A DNA stretch of 5,111 nt from NCBI GenBank assembly GCA_019104905.1, contig JAHRXB010000055.1, forward strand, positions 1-5,111, read 5' to 3'. The notes beneath the pieces are model-generated. The model saw only the letters and a program-made list of their open reading frames with translations. It was not told the origin of the DNA and did not search any database. Positions 1 through 5,111 of the stretch are shown one piece after another; positions within the stretch are counted from its first letter, which is position 1, and each line of letters starts with the position of its first letter. A program made the position numbers and the translations under genes. Source of the DNA: Bdellovibrio sp. Its GTDB lineage: Bacteria > Bdellovibrionota > Bdellovibrionia > Bdellovibrionales > Bdellovibrionaceae.

Positions 1-1881
1 GTTTCTGATTTCATGTTTGAATGGCTGATTGATCTGAAGTTCAGCCCTCGCATTGAGGCCGTGATCATTCGCAATCTGGAAAGCTGGTACGATAAAAAAA
101 TCGCCGAGGCGCCGGATCGTTTTATTCCTGTCAACCAGACCAGCGTGTTGGGGCGGGTGGTTCATAGAAACAACCTGGGTAAAGAGTTTACGATCACACG
201 CGGAGAAATTCTTGATCTTCAGGCCCCTGAAAACTTTGAATTCGACTTAAAGAAGGACCTCAATAAGTTTTCTGAAAGTGACCAAGCGAATCTGCTTTAT
301 TTTGCTCGTTCATTGATTATTCCGAATTTGACTTTGAATAAACAAGAAACGGCGTCTCGTCGTCAGGCGGCTCGTGAGGCGGTTATTCCTGTGACCATCA
401 CGATCAAAAAAGGTCAGACCATCATTTCCCAAGGAACGGTGATTCAGCCTTTCCAAATGGCGGTTATTAAGCAGATTGAAAATATTCGCGCGGATAAAAG
501 AAAAGACATCATGGCGTTGTCGATGGCTTTTATGCTGTCGATTGCAATTTTGGTTTTCTTCTCTTACTTGAAGCGTTTCACGATTAACAAGGTGAAGATT
601 GATTTTAAAGACGTCTCGGTGATGATGTTGATCGCCTTCGGGGTGATCTTCGTGACCAAGATCTACCTTTTTATTACTGATGCCGCGTTTGTATCTAAGT
701 TAGGTCATCTTTTACCTCCTTCTATTTTCCTTTTGGCAGCGCCGGTGGCGGCGGGCCCCATGTTGGTGGGTCTTTTGATCACCTACGGGGAAGTGGTTTG
801 GCTCTTTACGGCCTTTTTGTCTGTGTGTTTGGGGATCATGGTCGACTATAACTTGAGTTTTATGTTCGTGAGCCTTGTCGGTGGTATTGCGGCGGCGCGG
901 GGAGTGTACAACTGTAAAACCCGTAACGACGTGTACTATGCGGGGGTCCGAACGGGCGTCGTCAATGCTTTGATGATCGCCTTTATTATGACCATGACTA
1001 AGTTCGACCAAGAAGGGGGCGGCAAAGAGATTCTTTTGTCGATCCCAGCGGGGTTTATTGGCGGTATCTTCAGTGCTTTGTTTGCGATGATGTTCATTCC
1101 TCTTTTGGAGTCCATTTTTAATTACACCACGGATGTGAAACTTTTAGAGCTCAGCAACCTCAATCACCCCTTATTGAAAGAGATGATCGTCAAGGCGCCA
1201 GGCACGTATCATCATTCGATGATGGTGGGCTCCATGGTGGAGGCCGCCGCAGAAGAGATCGGTGCCAATCCTTTGCTGGGTAAAGTGATGTGTTATTATC
1301 ACGACATTGGCAAGATGGAGCACGCGAACTACTTTATTGAGAATCAAAAGTTAGGTCATAATCCGCACGACCATATTTCTCCGTTCATGAGTAAGACACT
1401 TCTGGTGGCTCATGTGAAAGACGGGGTGGAGATGGGGACGGCCTATAAACTGGGGAAACCTATTATCGATGGTATTATTCAGCATCATGGGACGACGCTG
1501 ATTTCTTATTTCTATAACAAGGCGTTGGATTTAAAGAAGGAAGATGATCCTGAAATCAGCGATCAGGACTTCCGCTATCCTGGTCCGAAACCCCAGTTCC
1601 GTGAATCTGCTCTTTGCATGCTGGCGGACAGTATTGAGGCCGCGGCTCGCTCTTTGGATGAGCCGACTCCGACGCGACTTCAGAACATCGTCAGAAACAT
1701 CATTCAACGCAAGTTCTCAGACGGGCAATTGGACGAGTGTAACTTGACCCTGAAGGACATCTCTAAAGTGGAAGCGGCATTTGTGCGTATTCTTTTGGGG
1801 ATCTACCATCAGCGTATCGATTACCCGAGAAGTGCCGGAGGCGGTTTGGGTGATGTCGGTAGCGCACAACCGCAAGGATAG
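1..1881 (+). CDS. pgpH: PgpH-type membrane HD phosphohydrolase (probable c-di-AMP phosphodiesterase), 5'-truncated by the window
   Basis: The reading frame is open from the first base, so the ATG at 13 is probably internal; full-length relatives run to about 700-850 residues and 626 codons are seen here. Numbering from base 1, residues 1-165 resemble the extracytoplasmic 7TMR-HDED domain (NLTLN, then an I-K-K-G-Q-T-I-I-S-Q-G stretch). Residues 170-375 form a hydrophobic multi-pass region, the 7TM domain. Residues about 380-620 are a cytoplasmic HD domain with LLELSNLNHPLL, APGTYHHS (His404/405), YYHDIGK (His434, Asp435), QHHGT (His495/496) and MLADS (Asp543), the metal-binding set. Family members hydrolyse cyclic di-AMP to pApA; the substrate is inferred from the family. 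The C-terminal tail is Gly-rich and looks dispensable. It lies 3 bases before ybeY, the arrangement seen in the phoH-pgpH-ybeY cluster of Firmicutes and others. Family assignment is very secure, substrate less so. Confidence 0.95.
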   Translation, partial: VSDFMFEWLIDLKFSPRIEAVIIRNLESWYDKKIAEAPDRFIPVNQTSVLGRVVHRNNLGKEFTITRGEILDLQAPENFEFDLKKDLNKFSESDQANLLYFARSLIIPNLTLNKQETASRRQAAREAVIPVTITIKKGQTIISQGTVIQPFQMAVIKQIENIRADKRKDIMALSMAFMLSIAILVFFSYLKRFTINKVKIDFKDVSVMMLIAFGVIFVTKIYLFITDAAFVSKLGHLLPPSIFLLAAPVAAGPMLVGLLITYGEVVWLFTAFLSVCLGIMVDYNLSFMFVSLVGGIAAARGVYNCKTRNDVYYAGVRTGVVNALMIAFIMTMTKFDQEGGGKEILLSIPAGFIGGIFSALFAMMFIPLLESIFNYTTDVKLLELSNLNHPLLKEMIVKAPGTYHHSMMVGSMVEAAAEEIGANPLLGKVMCYYHDIGKMEHANYFIENQKLGHNPHDHISPFMSKTLLVAHVKDGVEMGTAYKLGKPIIDGIIQHHGTTLISYFYNKALDLKKEDDPEISDQDFRYPGPKPQFRESALCMLADSIEAAARSLDEPTPTRLQNIVRNIIQRKFSDGQLDECNLTLKDISKVEAAFVRILLGIYHQRIDYPRSAGGGLGDVGSAQPQG

Positions 1882-1884
1882 TCT

Positions 1885-2334
1885 ATGCAGATACTGATCG
1901 TGAACGAATCCAAACACGCAGTGCCAAGAAAGTTCCTTCAAGGTTGGATTGAGAATTTAGTCAAAGAACTTCAAAAGCGTCGTCTTATAAAGGCTTCACG
2001 ACCTCAAAAAGAATTCACGCTGGTCTTTCTTGATAAAAAGCCTGCACAAAAGATCAATAAGGAATTTCGTGGAAAGGATTATGCCACGGATGTTTTAAGT
2101 TTTGATTCCATGGATCCGTCCTCTTTTGGAGAGCTGGTGTTGTGTCCCGAAGTTCTAAAGCGACAGGCTCAAGAGCATAAGTTGAGCTATCAGGTGGAGC
2201 TGGGGTATATGATTCTTCATGGGACCCTTCATTTATTGGGGTATGACCACGAGACGAATGAGAAAGACGCTCGGGAAATGTTCGCCCTTCAAGATGCTCT
2301 TTTCGAGAAGCTTTTGAAAAAAGTTTCTGGATAA
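1885..2334 (+). CDS. ybeY: Endoribonuclease YbeY (rRNA maturation factor)
   Basis: A 149-residue single-domain UPF0054 protein, close to the usual 150-160. The zinc-binding signature HGTLHLLGYDH is complete (His112, His116, His122). The conserved FRGKDYATDVLSF block lies upstream, and its Arg62 matches the conserved arginine needed for activity in E. coli YbeY. Family members are single-strand endoribonucleases involved in 16S rRNA 3'-end maturation and 70S ribosome quality control in the cytoplasm. The ATG at 1885 is preceded by AAGGA (1874-1878) at 6 bases spacing, embedded in the last codons of pgpH. The 3-base gap to pgpH implies cotranscription. No terminator is obvious immediately after the stop; only a weak hairpin (CGAT/ATCG, near 2379-2391) is seen there. 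The start and function are both well supported. Confidence 0.96.
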   Translation: MQILIVNESKHAVPRKFLQGWIENLVKELQKRRLIKASRPQKEFTLVFLDKKPAQKINKEFRGKDYATDVLSFDSMDPSSFGELVLCPEVLKRQAQEHKLSYQVELGYMILHGTLHLLGYDHETNEKDAREMFALQDALFEKLLKKVSG

Positions 2335-2391
2335 AGGCCCTTCAAAATCTCTTATATTTGTTGTGAGCTGACTTCGGCGATAGAAAATCGT

Positions 2392-2418
2392 TTGAGGGAC
2401 TATTTGCGCGCCTAAAAT
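2392..2418 (+). promoter_or_regulatory. Possible sigma70-like promoter in the ybeY-prfB interval
   Basis: TTGAGG (2392-2397) is followed after 15 bases by TAAAAT (2413-2418), five of six matches to the -10 consensus. The 15-base spacer is shorter than the optimal 17, which lowers confidence. The predicted start near 2425 would give a transcript of about 170 nt ending at the terminator at 2552-2598, which contains no convincing coding sequence. The promoter is inferred from sequence only. Confidence 0.35.
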
Positions 2419-2424
2419 TGAATA

Positions 2425-2598
2425 AACTTTGGTCGATGGCCTCAACGGGGGCGGAGGTTGTGGGGTCAGAATCGTTTATTTCGCAAGCGGTCGAAAGAAA
2501 GCCCTGTGGCACCGAGATTGTATTAGGCATTTGCGTGTGCGATCTCACTGTCGCCTCCGAGAGCTTTCCCCCTCCCTGTTCTCGGAGGCGTTTTTCTT
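2425..2598 (+). ncRNA. Candidate structured small RNA between ybeY and prfB, unidentified (6S-like in size)
   Basis: This is a non-coding interval bounded by a possible promoter and a strong intrinsic terminator. Potential helices are: CCTC/GAGG (2440-2443 with 2454-2457); a 9-position stem with one A·G mismatch (2475-2483 with 2492-2500) and loop CAAGCGGT; GAGATTG/CGATCTC (2514-2520 with 2540-2546), extended outward by 2506-2511 with 2549-2554; and the terminator stem. Alternative long-range pairings, such as GCCTC/GAGGC (2439-2443 with 2585-2589) and GAAAGC/GCTTTC (2497-2502 with 2563-2568), would give a rod-like fold. Length and rod potential suggest a 6S RNA, but I cannot confirm this. 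It lacks the SRP RNA tetraloop-domain signature, tmRNA acceptor features and RNase P core motifs. It could also be just the long 3' untranslated region of ybeY. Ends are approximate. Confidence 0.35.
2552..2598 (+). terminator. Strong intrinsic terminator upstream of prfB
   Basis: A perfect 11-bp inverted repeat pairs 2552-2562 (CGCCTCCGAGA) with 2580-2590 (TCTCGGAGGCG). A G·U and a C-G pair can extend it inward. The loop is pyrimidine-rich, and TTTTTCTT follows at 2591-2598. It would end transcripts from ybeY or from the candidate small RNA just before the prfB promoter. Confidence 0.85.
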
Positions 2599-2624
2599 GA
2601 CAGCCCCTCTTTCGCGGATACACT
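2597..2624 (+). promoter_or_regulatory. Sigma70-like promoter of prfB-lolC-lolD
   Basis: A perfect -35 box TTGACA (2597-2602) and a -10-like TACACT (2619-2624, four of six consensus) are separated by 16 bases. The -35 box overlaps the T-tract of the upstream terminator, so the unit is insulated from ybeY. The -10 box ends only 6 bases before the prfB ATG at 2631, which places transcription initiation at or within a few bases of the start codon. The promoter is inferred from sequence and position. Confidence 0.6.
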
Positions 2625-2630
2625 GGGGCC

Positions 2631-3762
2631 ATGTCTATCGTTACCGAATCATCTGAAATTAAAAGCAGAATTGCCGCTCTCGAAAGTTTCTCAAAGGAAC
2701 TTCGGGGGTATCTTTGACCTAGATCGAAAAAAGAAGCGCTTGGACGAACTTGCGATCCAGGCCGAGAATCCCGCGCTGTGGGAAAAGCCTGCAGAAATGC
2801 AAAAACTCAATAAAGAAAAAACATTGCTTGAAAGAGCGGTCGGGGAGTTTGACTCTTTTGCCAACCGCTTAAGTGATGCGGAAGTTCTTCTTGAGATGGC
2901 GATGGAAGCTCAGGATGAGGGCAGCTTTGTCGAAGTCAAAGGCGAAGTCACGGCGCTTGAAAAATACGGCCAAGAATTGGAACTCAAAAGAGTCCTGAGT
3001 GGAGAGCTGGACGCCAACAGTGCCTATCTTTCCATCAACTCCGGCGCTGGTGGGACTGAGTCTTGTGACTGGGCGCAAATGCTGCTGCGAATGTACACGC
3101 GCTATGCGGATAAACATGGTTATAAGGTGCAGATCGTCGAGATGACCGAAGGGGAAGGTGCGGGAATTAAATCTTGTACGCTCCTTATTGAAGGCCCTTA
3201 CGCCTATGGTTATCTGAAGGCAGAATCTGGCGTGCATCGTTTGGTGCGAATTTCTCCGTTTGATTCCAATGCCCGCCGCCATACTTCTTTCGCCTCTGTT
3301 TTTGCTTGGGCCGAAGTGGACGATGATATCAATATTGAGGTGCGCCCGGATGATCTTCGTGTCGAGACTTTCCGTGCGAGTGGTGCCGGGGGGCAGCACG
3401 TCAATAGAACAGACTCCGCCGTTCGTATGTACCATATTCCCACCGGGGTTGTGGTTTCCTGTCAGATGGAGCGCTCGCAGATTCAAAACCGTGAAAAAGC
3501 TTTGAAGATGTTGAAGGCTCGTCTTTATGAAATGGAAGTCGAAAAACGCAATGCCGAAAAAGACGCCATGAATTCGCAGAAAAAAGCCAATGAGTGGGGA
3601 TCTCAGATTCGATCTTATGTGATGCATCCGTATCAAATGGTGAAAGATCATCGCACTGATTTTGAGACCAATCAGGTGGACGATGTGATGGATGGGGACT
3701 TGGATGGTTTCATCATGGCTTATCTCAAATCTCAGATCACGATGGAGGAAAAACCTTCGTGA
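2631..3762 (+). CDS. prfB: Peptide chain release factor 2, made by programmed +1 frameshift
   Basis: RF2 recognises UGA and UAA in the ribosomal A site and triggers peptidyl-tRNA hydrolysis. The coding path is 2631-2714 (28 codons), then a +1 shift past the UGA at 2715-2717, then 2716-3762, giving 376 residues (E. coli RF2 has 365). In the joined protein, the N-terminal part is a helical domain. The codon-recognition tripeptide SPF is at 208-210, in the block RISPFDSNARRHTSF. GGQ is at 253-255 in SGAGGQHVNRT, where the glutamine is the usual PrmC methylation target. Ala249 occupies the position that is Thr246 in E. coli K-12, as in most bacteria. ATG 2631 is the only usable start, because an in-frame TGA at 2598-2600 closes the frame and no ATG, GTG or TTG lies between. 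No well-spaced Shine-Dalgarno is seen; GGGG at 2625-2628 is too close. The stop overlaps the lolC start. Confidence 0.97.
2703..2718 (+). promoter_or_regulatory. prfB programmed +1 frameshift site (RF2 autoregulation)
   Basis: The sequence CGGGGGTATCTTTGAC contains every element of the classical RF2 site. These are an internal Shine-Dalgarno-like G-run (2704-2708), a three-base spacer, the slippery CTT codon (2712-2714), the in-frame UGA (2715-2717), and a following C that makes UGA a weak stop. It matches the E. coli site except for C in place of A at the start of the SD-like run. When RF2 is scarce, UGA is read slowly and tRNA-Leu slips from CUU to UUU, after which GAC (2716-2718) is decoded. 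When RF2 is abundant a 28-residue peptide is released. Confidence 0.97.
3744..3749 (+). promoter_or_regulatory. Shine-Dalgarno of lolC inside prfB, supporting the GTG start
   Basis: GGAGGA lies 9 bases before GTG 3759, within the last codons of prfB. The alternative in-frame ATG at 3798 has no comparable site and would remove the conserved N-terminal amphipathic segment (SLAWIAWRLLMSRK) that precedes membrane helix 1 in this family. GTG is therefore the better start. Confidence 0.8.
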
Positions 3763-4988
3763 ATAAATCCCTCGCCTGGATTGCCTGGAGACTATTGATG
3801 TCCCGAAAGACTCTTTTCGGAGGCTCGGCCCCTTTGTCATTATTGGGGTTGATTCTGGGAGTGGCGGCTTTGGTGGCCTCTATGGCGGTGATGAGCGGGT
3901 TTGAGTCGACATTGAAGAATGCCATGGCCGATGTTTCGGGCCATGCACAAGTTGTGAAACGTTCACGTTTTCCCGATGATTGGAAAGAGCTTGAAGAGCG
4001 TATTCGTAAGGCCGAACCTACTTTGGTGGATGCCAGTCGTTTTGTTTTTATCGAAGCGGTGATGGCTCACGAAGGGAAGATCTCGGGAACCTTGCTTCAG
4101 GGGATAGATACAGAGCGCGTTAATAAAGTATTGAACTTCAGCAAACGTATTGTCAGTGGTTCATCGGATTTGTCGCAGGCAAGTGAAACTCCGTTGGCCT
4201 TGATTGGCAAGGGGTTGGCGACGAAGATGAATCTGAAGGTGGGGGATCACTTTCGGGTCGTGGTGCCGGTGGCGGATACAGTGGATCCGGCCAAATTCAC
4301 CCGTCGCGTGGGAGAGTTCCAAATTCAAGGCATTTTGGATTTAGGGAAGTATGATTGGAATGAACGTTTTATTTTGACGGATCTTGGGGCCGCACAACGT
4401 CTTGCCGATATTGGGGATCGATATTCAGGATTGCTGTTGCGCTTTCAAGATGTGAACTATGCGCGGCAGGCCGCCTTTAATTTAAGTCAGGTTTTGGGAG
4501 CGCCTTACTGGGTGCGCGATTGGCGAGAGTCCAATGAAAATCTTTTTGAGGCAGTTCGCGTAGAACGCCCGGGAATTTTCTTTGTGGTGTTGATCATCAC
4601 TTTGGTGGCGGCTTTTAATATTTCGGCGACATTATTTGTTAATGTGGTGAGACGTTATAAAGATATCGCTATTTTAAAAACTGTGGGCTTGGGGCGAAAT
4701 GATATTATTAAGATTTTCGCTTTTCAGGGAGTTTTCTTGGGGGCCATTGGAATCTTTTTTGGATTTCTTTTGGGATTTATTCTTTGTGGTTTGTTTGCGT
4801 TTGCTCAGTCGCGCTTGGGTTTGGTGGCTGGAGAAGTCTATCGGTTGGATTCGATTGAACTGAATATTCGCTGGGTGGACTCTTTGATGATTTGTGCGGC
4901 GACTTTGTTGATTTGTTTTGTGGCGACTTTGGCTCCGGCGCGCCGGGGTGGAAAGCTCAATCCGGTAGAAGGACTTCGCAATGAGTGA
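3759..4988 (+). CDS. lolC: LolC/LolE-family lipoprotein-releasing ABC permease
   Basis: A 409-residue inner-membrane permease of the LolCDE type, which extracts mature lipoproteins from the inner membrane and passes them to LolA (E. coli LolC and LolE are about 400-414 residues). The topology is the family's four-helix MacB/FtsX fold. Helix 1 is about residues 24-46, ending in the conserved VMSGFE. A large periplasmic domain spans about 47-270, and helices 2 to 4 lie at about 272-296, 319-348 and 373-393. The signature DIAILKTVGLGRNDIIKIFAFQ (302-323) follows helix 2 and contains the loop expected to contact the ATPase. The C-terminus NPVEGLRNE is typical. LolC, LolE and the single-permease LolF type cannot be separated from this sequence alone. 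It starts on a GTG overlapping the prfB TGA by 4 bases and overlaps lolD by 8, so translation is probably coupled throughout. Confidence 0.92.
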   Translation: MNKSLAWIAWRLLMSRKTLFGGSAPLSLLGLILGVAALVASMAVMSGFESTLKNAMADVSGHAQVVKRSRFPDDWKELEERIRKAEPTLVDASRFVFIEAVMAHEGKISGTLLQGIDTERVNKVLNFSKRIVSGSSDLSQASETPLALIGKGLATKMNLKVGDHFRVVVPVADTVDPAKFTRRVGEFQIQGILDLGKYDWNERFILTDLGAAQRLADIGDRYSGLLLRFQDVNYARQAAFNLSQVLGAPYWVRDWRESNENLFEAVRVERPGIFFVVLIITLVAAFNISATLFVNVVRRYKDIAILKTVGLGRNDIIKIFAFQGVFLGAIGIFFGFLLGFILCGLFAFAQSRLGLVAGEVYRLDSIELNIRWVDSLMICAATLLICFVATLAPARRGGKLNPVEGLRNE

Positions 4989-5111
4989 TAGCAATGTTTT
5001 TTTAAAGGCCGTTGATATTCATAAGTCTTATACGCAGGGGACAGGAGAACTGGAGATCCTTCGCGGCGTCAGTCTTGAAATTCAAGAAGGCGAGGCTTTG
5101 GCCATTCTCGG
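4981..5111 (+). CDS. lolD: LolD-type lipoprotein-releasing ABC ATPase, 3'-truncated by the window
   Basis: Forty-three codons from ATG 4981 encode an ABC ATPase N-terminus: a strand with AVDIHKSYTQGTGELEIL, then RGVSLEIQEGEALAILG, the pattern leading directly into Walker A, which lies just past the window edge. The ABC family is therefore clear, while the LolD assignment rests on this N-terminal style and on overlap with a LolC-type permease. The ATG is preceded by AAGGA (4969-4973) at 7 bases spacing and overlaps the lolC stop in ATGAGTGA. LolD powers lipoprotein extraction by the LolC/E permease on the cytoplasmic face of the inner membrane. A run of seven T (4997-5003) lies early in the gene and could cause sequencing or transcriptional slippage; the frame shown here is intact. 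Confidence 0.9.
   Translation, partial: MSDSNVFLKAVDIHKSYTQGTGELEILRGVSLEIQEGEALAIL

Noticed and set aside
712..1011. Antisense ORF opposite the pgpH membrane region
   Set aside because: It has the His/Arg/Gln-rich composition expected from the complement of hydrophobic codons, with no family resemblance.
2379..2393. Weak hairpin CGAT-AGAAA-ATCG followed by TTT as a ybeY terminator
   Set aside because: Only four Watson-Crick pairs and a very short T-run; too weak to call against the strong terminator at 2552-2598.
2418..2656. Overlapping small + strand ORFs (starts at 2418 and 2429) and a - strand ORF (2342-2632) in the ybeY-prfB interval
   Set aside because: None has a good ribosome binding site or a recognisable protein pattern. 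All run through the terminator hairpin, and their composition follows the nucleotide structure.
2671..2715. TTG at 2671 as the start of a 363-residue RF2
   Set aside because: The first 15 residues read from there do not resemble RF2. The true N-terminus is in the other frame from ATG 2631 and joins by the +1 shift at 2715.
2869..3840. Long antisense ORF (323 codons) opposite prfB
   Set aside because: It is a shadow of the prfB codon pattern, His/Arg-rich with no domain resemblance, lying over an unmistakable RF2 gene.
1..5111. tRNA, CRISPR array, insertion sequence or prophage remains
   Set aside because: No cloverleaf, spaced direct repeats, terminal inverted repeats or transposase/phage genes were seen; the window is compact housekeeping DNA.

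Overview
The window looks like a housekeeping stretch of a Gram-negative chromosome of roughly 50% G+C. Every gene lies on the + strand. Protein style, base composition and gene set suggest a Bdellovibrio-like member of the Bdellovibrionota. This placement is recognition rather than proof, and no marker in the window settles it. The LolC/LolD pair does show that the cell has an outer membrane with lipoprotein trafficking.

Layout: (1) 1-1881 is the 3' part of a PgpH-type membrane HD phosphohydrolase, whose 5' end lies outside the window. (2) 1885-2334 is ybeY, the endoribonuclease for rRNA maturation, 3 bases downstream and probably in the same transcript; pgpH-ybeY adjacency is a widespread arrangement, often with phoH upstream. 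(3) 2335-2630 is a 296-base interval without a convincing protein gene. It holds a possible promoter, several potential hairpins and a strong intrinsic terminator, so it may encode a structured small RNA of about 170 nt. (4) A sigma70-like promoter abuts that terminator and sits so close to the next ATG that prfB may be read from a leaderless or nearly leaderless mRNA. (5) 2631-3762 is prfB (release factor 2), broken by an in-frame UGA at codon 29 and restored by the classical +1 programmed frameshift. (6) 3759-4988 is a lolC/lolE-family permease starting on a GTG that overlaps the prfB stop (GTGA). (7) 4981-5111 is the first 43 codons of lolD, overlapping the end of lolC by 8 bases and cut by the window just before its Walker A motif.

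There appear to be two transcription units: [phoH?]-pgpH-ybeY, and prfB-lolC-lolD. The second is tightly coupled. RF2 recognises UGA, its own synthesis is gated by an internal UGA, and the prfB and lolC stop codons, which overlap the lolC and lolD starts, are also UGA. RF2 level could therefore affect translation of the lipoprotein exporter. That last point is inference. The five protein assignments are secure at family level. The least explained part of the window is the ybeY-prfB interval.
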